Shown: positions 33,779-42,104, counted from the first letter of the stretch. The stretch is DNA of 64,000 nt from Io17-Chloro-G2 sp963663135 (GCA_963663135.2 CAXXRM010000005.1:434001-498000), one strand, 5' to 3'. Numbers and translations are program-made. Notes: generated from the letters alone by a model not told the origin.

Positions 33779-35263
33779 ATGGCAGAACAGTCCTTTTCCG
33801 GCGCCACCGCCGCCCCGGAATTCCCCGCTGGCCTGGAGTGGGTAAACACCGAACGCCCCCTCTCCATGAAAGACCTGGCTGGGAAGGTGGTGATCCTGGA
33901 TTTTTGGACCTACTGTTGAATTAACTGCATTCATATTTTTCCGCAGTTGCGGAAACTGGAGAACAAGTTCCGGAACGAGCTGGTGGTGGTGGGCGTCCAC
34001 GCCGCCAAGTTCCCCAATGAGAAGGAAACGGTCAACCTTCAAAACGCGGTTAGGCGCTTCGACTTGGGCCACCCGGTGATCAACGACGTGGATATGGCGG
34101 TGGCCCGAGCCTACAATTTCCGGGCGTGGCCCACCCTTTGGTTCGTCGACCCGGAAGGCAAGCTCATCGGCAACCACGAAGGGGAGTTGGACTACGCCTC
34201 CTTCGAAAATCTGATGAGCCGAATGGTCGCCGAGTTTGACGCCAAGGGTTTGTTGAAGCGCTCACCGCCTCCCGGGGGCCCCGCCCCGGAACCCGCCGGC
34301 AGCCTTTCCTTCCCCGGTAAAATCCTGGCCGATGCCGCCTCAAACCGGCTTTTCATAGCTGACACCAACCACAACCGCATCCTCGTGACCGGATTGGACG
34401 GTCTGGTGCAGCAAATCATCGGCTCCGGCGAGGAAGGCTTGGCCGACGGCGCTGCAGAATCGGCCTCCTTCAATCATCCACAGGGGATGGCCCTCGCGGG
34501 CGATTCTCTTTACGTGGCGGACGCCGAAAACCACGCTTTGCGGCAGGTGGACCTGTCATCCGGTCGGGTTGTAACCATTGCCGGCACCGGCGAGCAGGGG
34601 CACCTGAGTGAAGGCCGCGGGCCGGGGCTGACCATGGCCTTGAACTCCCCTTGGGACCTGGCGCACGATGACGGCCGGTTATACATTGCCATGGCCGGGT
34701 CTCACCAACTGTGGTCCATGAGCTTGGATGACAACGAGATTGGCCCCTACGCCGGCAGCGGCCGGGAATCGCTTTCGGATGGCCCTCTGGGTTCGGCCAC
34801 CCTGGCGCAGCCAAGTGGGATCACCGCAGGCGGAGGGAAGTTGTACTTCGCCGATAGCGAGACCAGCTCCGTCCGCTCCGCCGACCTCACCCCTTCGGGC
34901 CGGGTGCAGACCATCGTGGGGCTGGACCTGTTCGTGTTCGGCGACCATGACGGGACCGACCACAACGTCCGTCTGCAACACCCCATCGGAATCGCCTACC
35001 ATGACGGCGGTCTGCTGGTGGCCGATACCTACAATCACAAAATCAAGAAAGTGCTGCCGCAGACTCGCAGTTCGTTTACGTTCCTGGGGACCGGCCGGGC
35101 CGGCTTCGAGGATGGCCCGGGAAAGCAGGCCCAGTTTTCCGAGCCTTGCGGCCTGAGCGTAGCCAATGGCAAGCTGTTTATCGCCGACACCAACAACCAC
35201 GCCGTCAGGGTTGCGGACCTGGAATCCGGCGATGTTTCTACCCTGGAAATAACCGGCCTTTAG
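33779..35263 (+). CDS. Thioredoxin-like NHL-repeat protein (NHLRC2 type), candidate selenoprotein
   Basis: A 494-residue protein if the TGA at 33917-33919 is read as selenocysteine. Residues 1-160 form a thioredoxin-like domain (KVVILDFWTYC, then TGA, then INCIHIFPQLRKLENKF, later AYNFRAWPTLWFVDPEGK with the cis-Pro). Residues 170-490 are NHL blades (for example NRLFIADTNHNRILV, LYVADAENHALRQV). NHLRC2-type proteins carry C-C-I-N-C here, whose second Cys and last Cys form the CxxC pair; this gene gives Cys46-TGA47-Ile-Asn-Cys50, a UxxC pair. The frame is otherwise open from ATG 33779 to 35263. A hairpin 18 bp past the TGA fits a SECIS. Standard gene calling would start at 33947 and lose the redox site. 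Confidence 0.8.
33917..33955 (+). promoter_or_regulatory. Candidate bacterial SECIS element after the in-frame TGA
   Basis: After TGA (33917-33919), TTTCCGC (33938-33944) and GCGGAAA (33949-33955) form a perfect 7-bp stem with an AGTT loop. The loop begins 25 nt after the TGA, inside the spacing usual for bacterial SECIS elements, and has a G among its first two bases. Confidence 0.65.
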
Positions 35264-35349
35264 CCCTCAAAGGTCGGGGATCCGATGGGCGCTCGTAAAT
35301 GCCCGTCGCCCCGCAGGTGATTGAGCGTCAACCGCCGCCTTCGGGCTTC

Positions 35350-36219
35350 CTACCCCTCTTCCCCTACACCCCGGCTGATGGTGAACACCCGGTCCAAGCC
35401 GGCCAAGTCCCGCTCAACCCCCGTTTCGGCCTCGGGAAAATACTGGCGGGCCAGTTCCTCGGCCAGCGGGACCTGCTCCGGGTCCATCTCCAGCAGAATC
35501 GACCCCTGTGGGTTTAGCCTTTCCGACGCCTGGGCGATTAGACGGGTGATTTGGTCCATGCCCTGTTCTCCGCCGTCCAGGGCAGCCACCGGTTCCCATT
35601 GGATTTCGGGCTGAAGCGTGGGTATGCGGGCAGTGGGAATATAAGGCAGGTTGGCCACGATCAGGTCCACCGGTTCCGGCAATGACTCCAATAGATCGCC
35701 GTGGCACAGGGTCACCCGGTCGGCCACATTGTGGCGGCGAATATTGTAGTTGGCCACCATCAGGGCTTTTTCGCTGGAGTCGGTGGCGTAAATCCGGGCC
35801 GCCGGTAGGTGAATCGCCAGAGTCAGGGCGATGGCCCCCGTCCCGGTCCCAACGTCGGCTATGACCAGGTGAGCCACCTCCATGCCCATCAGGGACATGA
35901 ACAATGCATGCTCCACCAGTGTTTCGGTTTCCGGGCGGGGGATTAAAACGTCGGGAGTGACCAGTAGGTTTACGCCGTAGAACTCTTTATAGTTGAGGAT
36001 GTAAGCTAGGGGTTCACGCTGTTTGCGCCGGTCGATTACCTGAGATAGCGTTTCCTGCTGTTGAGAAGAAACTGCCAGCTCCTGCTGCGCGAAAATGTCT
36101 TGGCGGGGCATCTGCATCACGTTCATCACCATCACCTCGGCTTCGAGCCGGGCATCGGCAATTCCGGATGCTTCTAGTGTTTGGTGGGTTTGTTGGAGGG
36201 CCTCCCTCAAGGACGGCAT
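35350..36219 (-). CDS. prmC: Release factor glutamine methyltransferase PrmC
   Basis: A 289-residue SAM-dependent methyltransferase that modifies the GGQ glutamine of release factors. The N-terminal helical domain (SLREALQQTHQTL, ARLEAEV) is followed by IPRPETETLVE, motif I ADVGTGTGAI and the substrate motif. That motif is NLPYIP at 190-195 rather than the usual NPPY; the second residue is Leu (ctg), one base from Pro. ATG 36219 gives the usual family N-terminus. The open frame to 36282 overlaps prfA. It directly follows prfA, its substrate's gene, as in many bacteria. Confidence 0.92.
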   Translation of the reverse strand: MPSLREALQQTHQTLEASGIADARLEAEVMVMNVMQMPRQDIFAQQELAVSSQQQETLSQVIDRRKQREPLAYILNYKEFYGVNLLVTPDVLIPRPETETLVEHALFMSLMGMEVAHLVIADVGTGTGAIALTLAIHLPAARIYATDSSEKALMVANYNIRRHNVADRVTLCHGDLLESLPEPVDLIVANLPYIPTARIPTLQPEIQWEPVAALDGGEQGMDQITRLIAQASERLNPQGSILLEMDPEQVPLAEELARQYFPEAETGVERDLAGLDRVFTISRGVGEEG

Positions 36220-36239
36220 GAACAGTCGTTGCTCCGGAG

Positions 36240-37322
36240 TCAGGAAGCCCCGGCCTCCCCAAGGGCTTTCCCCTCTTCCCAAGTGGACAGGGCGTCGATA
36301 ATATCGTCCAGAAACCCGTCCATGACCTTGGGAATGTCGTGGAAACTGGTGTTTACGCGGTGGTCGGTGATGCGGTCCTGGGGGTAGTTGTAGGTGCGAA
36401 TCTTCTCGGACCTCTCGGCGGTGCCCACCTGGGAGCGGCGGGTTTGGGACATCTCCTGTGACTTGCGTTCCTCTTCGGCGTCAAACAGGCGGGCCCTCAA
36501 CATGGCCATTGCTTTCGATTTGTTCTTGTACTGGGAACGTTCGTCCTGGCAGGTAACAGTCAACCCGGAGGGTTCATGCACGATCCGGACCGCAGTGGCT
36601 ACTTTGTTTACGTTCTGCCCGCCATGCCCGCCGGCGTGAAAAATGTCAATGCGGATGGTATCCGGGTCTATTTTGATCTCAACTTCGTCGACCTGCGGCA
36701 GCACGGCAACGGTAGCCGTGGAGGTGTGGATCCGCCCCTGGGTCTCGGTTTCAGGTATCCGCTGCACCCGATGGACTCCCCGCTCGTACTTGAGGCGGCT
36801 GTAGGCGCCCTTGCCTTGCACCCCGAATACCATCTTGTTGAAACCACCCAGGGGAGACGCTGACGAGTCCATGATATCGATTTTCCAGTTGTGCAACTGG
36901 GCATAACGCGAGTAGGCCCGGTAGAGGTCGGCGGCGAAAAGGCTGGCTTCGTCTCCGCCGGTCCCCGACCTGACTTCGACGATTACGTCTCGTTCATCGT
37001 TGGGATTCTTGGGCACCAACGCGACCCTCAGGGCTCGCCCCAACTGCTCTATTTTCGTGTCGACTTCTTCCAGTTCTTCCCTGGCCATTGCCGCCAACTG
37101 GGGATCGTTTTCCGCCCGGACCATGGATTCCAGGCCCCGATGCTCTTCGGCCAATTTCTGCCATCGGCGGGATATCCCCACGAGCTCTTCCAGGGCGGCG
37201 CGTTCTTTGGCCAACGTTTGAACCCGTTCGAAGTCGGTGGCGACTTCAGGGAGCGCCATTGTGGATTCGATCTCCTCGTAGCGCTTGACGATGGGACCTA
37301 GTTTGTTAAAAATCTCGTCCAA
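36240..37322 (-). CDS. prfA: Peptide chain release factor 1
   Basis: A 360-residue class I release factor that reads UAA and UAG. It shows the RIPETETQGRIHTS segment with the P-x-T type anticodon motif (PET), the GGQ loop in HAGGHGGQNVNK and the conserved RSQVGTAERSEKIRTYNYPQ. TTG 37322 with AGGTG upstream gives exactly the family length, whereas the frame is open to 37397. prfA and prmC are 20 bp apart. Because RF1 does not read UGA, it would not compete for the selenocysteine codon proposed at 33917. Confidence 0.95.
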   Translation of the reverse strand: MDEIFNKLGPIVKRYEEIESTMALPEVATDFERVQTLAKERAALEELVGISRRWQKLAEEHRGLESMVRAENDPQLAAMAREELEEVDTKIEQLGRALRVALVPKNPNDERDVIVEVRSGTGGDEASLFAADLYRAYSRYAQLHNWKIDIMDSSASPLGGFNKMVFGVQGKGAYSRLKYERGVHRVQRIPETETQGRIHTSTATVAVLPQVDEVEIKIDPDTIRIDIFHAGGHGGQNVNKVATAVRIVHEPSGLTVTCQDERSQYKNKSKAMAMLRARLFDAEEERKSQEMSQTRRSQVGTAERSEKIRTYNYPQDRITDHRVNTSFHDIPKVMDGFLDDIIDALSTWEEGKALGEAGAS

Positions 37323-37381
37323 GTATGCACCTGGTGCCGGGTAGACTCGTGAGCCGGTTCGGATAACGGATGCCGTAATCC

Positions 37382-37410
37382 ATTGTACTCCCCGCAATAT
37401 TGCGTAACAA
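37382..37410 (-). promoter_or_regulatory. prfA promoter with a palindrome in the spacer
   Basis: On the minus strand TTGTTA (37405-37410), a 17-bp spacer and TACAAT (37382-37387). The spacer holds the perfect 12-bp palindrome CGCAATATTGCG (37393-37404), a possible operator. It lies about 60 bp before the TTG start at 37322. Confidence 0.65.
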
Positions 37411-37489
37411 GATGAAATTCTCCGGCGGAAAACGGTTTAACTCCCGAGCGTATTCCTGCAACCCCCGCTGGACCTCGGTCCGGGACCGG

Positions 37490-38242
37490 TCAGTCGGTGG
37501 GCTTGAATCCCCAATGTAAGGCTACGGCGCCGAATCCCATAGTCTTGAATCCCACCGAATTTAACCCAGCGCCCTGGAACAATTCCACAAGCCGGCCCGC
37601 GTTAGGGAAATTGGCGACCGACTGGGGCAGGTAGGTGTAGGCAGCGCGGTTGCCGGCCACAAGGTGCCCCAGCCAGGGGACCACGCGGTGAAAGTAAAAC
37701 TGGATCAAACCTGCGCCAAGGGTTTTGGACATTGGAGTAAGCTCCAGGGTGACCACCCGGCCGCCGGGCAGCACCACCCGGGCCATTTCAGCCAGTGCGC
37801 TTTGAATCCCCTCGGTTCCACCGGTCCCGGGCATGTTGCGGAGGCTGAACCCAGCAATGCAGCTGGCAAAAGCCCCATCGGGGAAGGGCAGGGCAAGCGC
37901 ATCCCCCAGGGCAAACTCAATTCTGCTGGAGAGACCCTTGGCGATTGATTTGGACCGGGCCAGGCGGATCATCTCCGGCAGCAGGTCCACACCTACCACG
38001 CGGTCAACTCCGGGTCGTTTCCCCGTAGTTAGGGCAAGGTCGCCGGTGCCGGTTGCCACGTCCAGGATGAGCGGGGGGAGGCTCGGGGGCAGGCCATTCG
38101 TCGCAAGGCGGGCTGTTTCATTCTTCCAGCGCCGGTGTTGCCCCCCGGTCATCAGGTCGTTCATCAGGTCGTAGCGCCCGGCGATGCCGGAGAAGAGGTC
38201 GGCTACGTACCGTTGCTTGGCCTCTCCCTTGAGCGTGACCAT
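37490..38242 (-). CDS. ubiE: Demethylmenaquinone methyltransferase (UbiE/MenG type)
   Basis: A 250-residue SAM-dependent C-methyltransferase for the last step of quinone synthesis. VADLFSGIAGRYDLMNDLMTGGQHRRWK is the hallmark N-terminus, ILDVATGTGDLAL is motif I and the GFSLRNMP segment is also diagnostic. The C-terminus GFGAVALHWGFKP is normal. It is the last gene of the ubiD-ubiA-ubiX-ubiE run, 90 bp after ubiX. In an organism with menaquinone it makes menaquinone from the demethyl form. Confidence 0.92.
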   Translation of the reverse strand: MVTLKGEAKQRYVADLFSGIAGRYDLMNDLMTGGQHRRWKNETARLATNGLPPSLPPLILDVATGTGDLALTTGKRPGVDRVVGVDLLPEMIRLARSKSIAKGLSSRIEFALGDALALPFPDGAFASCIAGFSLRNMPGTGGTEGIQSALAEMARVVLPGGRVVTLELTPMSKTLGAGLIQFYFHRVVPWLGHLVAGNRAAYTYLPQSVANFPNAGRLVELFQGAGLNSVGFKTMGFGAVALHWGFKPTD

Positions 38243-38332
38243 GGCTTCAGGCCGAGAAACTTTGGATCGGCGGCAGTTTTAGGTCCAAGGAATCGGGAGA
38301 CGGGCCGGGTTCTCCGGAGTAAGTTGTCCTCA

Positions 38333-38956
38333 TCAGCCGGAGTCTCCCCGGTATTGCATGCCTCCGGGCAATGCTTGGTCCAATCCCAGGGCCACCATGA
38401 TGCGTCCAACCACGAAATCGACCACGTCTTCCACACTTTGGGGCTTCAGATAAAAAGCTGGCTCCGGGGGAATAATGACGGCCCCCATGCGGCTCAGGGT
38501 TAGCAAATTCTCCAGGTGAATGCTGTGGAGTGGGCTTTCCCGCGGCACTATCACCAGAGGGCGTTTCTCCTTCAAACAAACATCTGCTGCTCGCAGCAAC
38601 AGGTTGCCCGATAGCCCGTTGGCCAGGGCGCCGATGCTGTTCATGCTGGCCGGCGCCAGCACCATGCCCGCCGTGGGGTAGGTGCCGCTGGCGATGGGCG
38701 CCCTCAAGTTGGTGTTTTGGTAAAAGGTGAATCCCGGATGCTCCTGCCACACCACCAGGTGCTCGTTAAAGGAACCAGCCATCTCTTCTTGCCACACCAG
38801 CTTAGCGCTGTTGGAGCACACCAACGCCGTCGGCGCGTCACGCCGCAGCAACTCGTCAACGGTTCGCTGGGCCAACAAGGACCCGCTGGCGCCCGAAATG
38901 CCCACAACCACCGGGCCTACCATTGCCGGGTTGAATGTTTTGTTGATTCCGGTCAT
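38333..38956 (-). CDS. ubiX: Flavin prenyltransferase UbiX (MqnM-like)
   Basis: A flavin prenyltransferase that makes the prenylated FMN cofactor of UbiD. VVVGISGASGSLLAQ is the FMN-binding start, and VIVPRESPLHSIHLENL and GAVIIPPEPAFY are family motifs. Two starts are possible, ATG 38956 (207 residues) and ATG 38923 (196 residues); neither has a clear ribosome binding site. The open frame to 39034 runs through an 18-bp tandem repeat and is unlikely to be translated. It lies directly after the ubiA-type gene. Confidence 0.9.
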   Translation of the reverse strand: MTGINKTFNPAMVGPVVVGISGASGSLLAQRTVDELLRRDAPTALVCSNSAKLVWQEEMAGSFNEHLVVWQEHPGFTFYQNTNLRAPIASGTYPTAGMVLAPASMNSIGALANGLSGNLLLRAADVCLKEKRPLVIVPRESPLHSIHLENLLTLSRMGAVIIPPEPAFYLKPQSVEDVVDFVVGRIMVALGLDQALPGGMQYRGDSG

Positions 38957-38966
38957 GAAGGAGTAG

Positions 38967-39002
38967 ATTCGTTGGTCGGGATGGATTCGTTGGTCGGGAT
39001 GG
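38967..39002. repeat. 18-bp perfect tandem repeat before ubiX
   Basis: attcgttggtcgggatgg occurs twice in direct succession (38967-38984 and 38985-39002), just upstream of the likely ubiX start. If the longer ubiX frame were used it would encode HPDQRI twice. Confidence 0.85.
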
Positions 39003-39044
39003 ATCGTTTGTGGAACTTGCTTAACCGGGGACACACTATTGGGA

Positions 39045-39917
39045 TCAAAAGATAATGTCCAGCACGGTGAAGACCAGCAATACCAAGGAAATGACGCTGT
39101 TGTACCTGAAGAAAGGCGAGTTGAGCTTGGAAAGGTTGGCCGGAGTCACCAGGCTATTCTCGTATATCAAAAGCAGCGTGGCAATGGACCAACCCACGAA
39201 ATAATAGACCCCCATGTCCAGCCAGATTCCCAGGGCCAGCAAGGATGCCGCGGCAATGAAATGGGCTGCTTTGGCCGTAGTCAAGGCGGCTCCGACGCCG
39301 AAACGTTTGGCAATAGAGTGGACGTTCTGGCTCCGGTCGAAGTCGACGTCAGCGCAACCGTAAATGGTGTCGAACCCCCCGGCCCAAGCAGCGACCGCCA
39401 ACGACAGCAATACCGGGGGAAGGTCGAGCCTACCCGTGACGCCAATCCATGCCGCAGAGGGCGCAATGGCCAATGCCCAACCCAGAACGAAATGGCAGAT
39501 CCAGGTGAAATACTTGGTGTAGGAGTAGACCACCACGTAAGCGGCGGCCACCGGCGACAGGACCAAGGCCAGTGTGTTCAATTGGGAGGCCGAATAAACC
39601 AGCACCCCGGTGGACACGGCCATCATAAGTCCCACTTCCCAGGGCTTGATCAACCCCATTGGCAGGTGACGGTTCAGAGTCCTGGGGTTAATGGAGTCTT
39701 CACGCCGGTGCACCAGCCGGTTGGCGGCCATTCCGAGAGTTCGTGCGCCGGCCATTGCCAGGTTGATCCAGATGAAATCGTGCCAGCCGGGCCAACCGCC
39801 CGCCGCAAGGATCATCCCAATGTAGGCGAAAGGCAGGGCAAACAGGGCTTCGTGGATACGAACGAAGCTCAAGTAAAGGGGGACTTTGGCGATAACAACC
39901 CCGGCGGGACCCGGCAT
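39045..39917 (-). CDS. UbiA-family prenyltransferase (MqnP-like)
   Basis: A 290-residue membrane prenyltransferase with about nine hydrophobic segments. The two Asp-rich prenyl diphosphate sites are MAANRLVHRREDSINPRT and YGCADVDFDRSQN. It attaches a polyprenyl chain to an aromatic acid. The frame is open to 39980, overlapping ubiD, and the start used here (ATG 39917) gives the usual family length. The ubiD-ubiA-ubiX order equals that of the futalosine-pathway genes mqnL-mqnP-mqnM in Streptomyces (established knowledge), so prenylation of 1,4-dihydroxy-6-naphthoate is likelier than of 4-hydroxybenzoate (inference). Confidence 0.9.
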   Translation of the reverse strand: MPGPAGVVIAKVPLYLSFVRIHEALFALPFAYIGMILAAGGWPGWHDFIWINLAMAGARTLGMAANRLVHRREDSINPRTLNRHLPMGLIKPWEVGLMMAVSTGVLVYSASQLNTLALVLSPVAAAYVVVYSYTKYFTWICHFVLGWALAIAPSAAWIGVTGRLDLPPVLLSLAVAAWAGGFDTIYGCADVDFDRSQNVHSIAKRFGVGAALTTAKAAHFIAAASLLALGIWLDMGVYYFVGWSIATLLLIYENSLVTPANLSKLNSPFFRYNSVISLVLLVFTVLDIIF

Positions 39918-39942
39918 GGCCTCGGGCGGTTGGTCTGCGCCT

Positions 39943-41403
39943 CTAACCGCCAAGACCGTATTCGCTCCACTTGGAGTCAACCAGGGCCTTTATGTCCGGG
40001 CTCATCACGATTTCCGGGGGCCATTCCCGTTGGCGGCCTTCCAGAACAGATTTTTCCGTTGCATCGATGCCCATCTTGCTGCCGAATTTGGGGGTTGGCG
40101 ATGCGTGGTCCAGGTCGTCCAACGGTCCGGTCGTGAAGAAAACGTCGCTAGCCGGATCAATGTTGGCGGTGACCCTCCAGACAACTTCGGACACGTTTTG
40201 CACGTCCACGAAATGGTCCACGGCAATGATGGTCTTGGTTAGACTCATCAGGCCCAATCCCCATAGTCCCAAGATCACTTTGCGGGCGTGACCCGGGTAC
40301 TCTTTTTTCACCGAAACAATCAGCAGGTTGTGGAACGCGCCTTCCGCCGGCATGTTGATGTCTACCACTTCCGGCATTAATACCTGAATCACCGGCAAGA
40401 AGATGCGTTCCGTGACTTTGCCCATCCAGTAGTCTTCCGATGGAGGCCGACCCACGATTATTGTGGGGTATATGGGGTCCCGGCGATGGGTGATGGCGTC
40501 AACGTGGAACACCGGGTAGGGCTCCGCCGCCGAATAATATCCCGTGTGGTCACCGAAAGGGCCCTCCGGGCGTTCGTCTCCGGGGATTACATAACCTTCG
40601 AGTACGATTTCGGCGTGGGCCGGCACCAGCAGGTCGCAGGTCTTGGCTTTGACCAGCTCAACGGCCTCCTCCCGCAGGAATCCGGCTACGGCCATTTCGT
40701 CCATGTCGGGTGGAATGGGAGCAGAGCCGGTCCAGATGGTCGCCGGGTCACCCCCTAGGGCTACCGCTACGGGCATCCGCTCCTGCTGCAAGCCTCCGCT
40801 AGCCCGGTAGTGGCTGGCGCCGACCTTGTGGGTCTGCCAGTGCAGCGCGGTCGTGTTCCGGTCGAAAACCTGGAGGCGGTAGGTGCCGTAATTCTGGACA
40901 CCGGTTCGGGGGTCTTTGGTGATGACCAAGGGAAGGGTGATGTACCTCCCTCCATCCTCCGGCCAGCATTTCAAAATTGGAAACTTAAAAAGGTCTACAT
41001 CTTCACCCGCCAGCACAACTTCCTGGCAGGGGGCGCGGCTCACCGTCTTGGGCTGAAACCCGCCCAAGCGTACCAATTGCCCCAAAGTCCGCACCCGGTT
41101 GATCAGTCCCTGAGGCGGGCCGTGCATCAGGCCCAGGAGGCCGTGAATCCGTTCCACCACCTCATCCAGTTGCTCCACGCCGAGCGCCCAGGCCATCCGC
41201 TTGTCGGAGGAGAAAATATTGATCAAAACCGGGGTGTCGTATCCCTTCACGTTCTGAAACAACAAGGCCGGTCCGCCGCGTTTCACCAGGCGGTCGGCAA
41301 TCTCGGCAATCTCAAGGTCCCAGCTCACCTCCGTGGAGATCCGGAGAAGTTCCCCTCGCTGCTCCAGGAAGGAGATAAACTCCCGTAAGTCCTTAAAATT
41401 CAT
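39943..41403 (-). CDS. UbiD-family decarboxylase (MqnL-like)
   Basis: A 486-residue prenyl-FMN-dependent decarboxylase. N-terminal DLREFISFLEQRGELLRI, the GTYRLQVFD segment, and GYVIPGDERPEGPFGDHTGYY, which carries the catalytic acidic residues, are all present. It removes the ring carboxylate after prenylation, using the cofactor made by UbiX from the same operon. It is the first gene of the quinone operon, with a promoter at 41439-41467. Whether the product enters menaquinone or ubiquinone synthesis depends on the rest of the genome. Confidence 0.92.
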   Translation of the reverse strand: MNFKDLREFISFLEQRGELLRISTEVSWDLEIAEIADRLVKRGGPALLFQNVKGYDTPVLINIFSSDKRMAWALGVEQLDEVVERIHGLLGLMHGPPQGLINRVRTLGQLVRLGGFQPKTVSRAPCQEVVLAGEDVDLFKFPILKCWPEDGGRYITLPLVITKDPRTGVQNYGTYRLQVFDRNTTALHWQTHKVGASHYRASGGLQQERMPVAVALGGDPATIWTGSAPIPPDMDEMAVAGFLREEAVELVKAKTCDLLVPAHAEIVLEGYVIPGDERPEGPFGDHTGYYSAAEPYPVFHVDAITHRRDPIYPTIIVGRPPSEDYWMGKVTERIFLPVIQVLMPEVVDINMPAEGAFHNLLIVSVKKEYPGHARKVILGLWGLGLMSLTKTIIAVDHFVDVQNVSEVVWRVTANIDPASDVFFTTGPLDDLDHASPTPKFGSKMGIDATEKSVLEGRQREWPPEIVMSPDIKALVDSKWSEYGLGG

Positions 41404-41438
41404 CGTGAAGAAACGCTGGTCCCGCGGCGCTTGCGGCC

Positions 41439-41467
41439 AGCATAAATGCGTGGAGATTTATCACCAA
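41439..41467 (-). promoter_or_regulatory. Promoter of the quinone operon
   Basis: On the minus strand TTGGTG (41462-41467), a 17-bp spacer and TATGCT (41439-41444), about 36 bp before the ubiD ATG. Confidence 0.45.
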
Positions 41468-41632
41468 AAACGGCGCAACACAGCCCGCCGGGAGCGAGGC
41501 GAATGAAAACTGAGGCGTTGACCGAATGGTGGGCAGCCAAAGGGGGATATTACCTGAGGCGCACGGGGATTCAGCGTTACCGGGGGCCGCCTGGACTACG
41601 GCCCCCATGTCGTCCTATGCGATGGGTTAGTG

Positions 41633-41941
41633 TCAGAACTCGGACGGCTCCGTCCGGGTCTTACTGAAGCAGTCGCTGCAGTATACCGGACGGTCCCCGC
41701 GAGGCCTGAAGGGGACCATGGCGTCAGCGCCGCAATCGGCGCAGACAATTGGGTACATTTCCCGCGGCTGGTCAGAGAACGAGCCGCCCCGCTGCTCGGT
41801 GCGTCGAACTGCTCGACAACTCCGGCATCTTTTCGGTTCGTTGGAAAATCCCCGGGCGTTGAAGAATTCTTGCTCGCCCGCGGTAAAAATAAACTCACCA
41901 CCACACTCCACACAGATCAATGTCCTGTCAGATAGCGCCAT
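41633..41941 (-). CDS. Small double zinc-ribbon protein
   Basis: A 102-residue protein with eight cysteines in four CxxC knuckles: Cys10/13 with Cys39/42 and Cys67/70 with Cys88/91. The first half (LICVECGGEFIFTAGEQEFF, then GFSNEPKRCRSC) matches the known probable zinc-ribbon family; the second is a CxxC-CxxC finger (VCADCGADAMVPFRP, YCSDC). It probably binds two zinc ions and interacts with nucleic acid or protein. ATG 41941 follows GGAGG. It has its own well-formed promoter and a long leader. Confidence 0.85.
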   Translation of the reverse strand: MALSDRTLICVECGGEFIFTAGEQEFFNARGFSNEPKRCRSCRAVRRTEQRGGSFSDQPREMYPIVCADCGADAMVPFRPRGDRPVYCSDCFSKTRTEPSEF

Positions 41942-42069
41942 GGGCTGACCTCCTCAGTGATCCAACGCGGAATTGACATGGCTCAGTCGGGCAGCCAGCG
42001 CCTGGAAAGAATCTTGCCACCAGGAGGATAAAGGTGCTTGGGATAACCTGACCTGCGCCTAAGGCTGAT

Positions 42070-42104
42070 ATTATACATAGAGAACCTATATATGCAACCA
42101 TCGT
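42070..42104 (-). promoter_or_regulatory. Promoter of the zinc-ribbon gene with direct repeats
   Basis: On the minus strand TTGCAT (42092-42097), a 16-bp spacer and TATAAT (42070-42075). The -35 overlaps a direct repeat (tatgcaaccatcg at 42091-42103 and tatacaaccatcg at 42105-42117), a possible activator or repressor site. It lies about 130 bp before ATG 41941. Nothing else is evident in 42105-42308. Confidence 0.65.

Noticed and set aside
33673..33924. Small plus-strand frame overlapping the decarboxylase and selenoprotein genes
   Set aside because: Its composition is that of a shadow frame, and it conflicts with two strongly supported genes.
33947..35263. Start of the NHL protein at 33947, as a gene caller would give
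   Set aside because: That start removes the thioredoxin redox motif and the first strand of the fold. The upstream frame encodes a perfect family N-terminus up to the TGA.
39039..40136. Plus-strand open frame of 365 codons
   Set aside because: Antisense to the ubiA- and ubiD-type genes; no family features.
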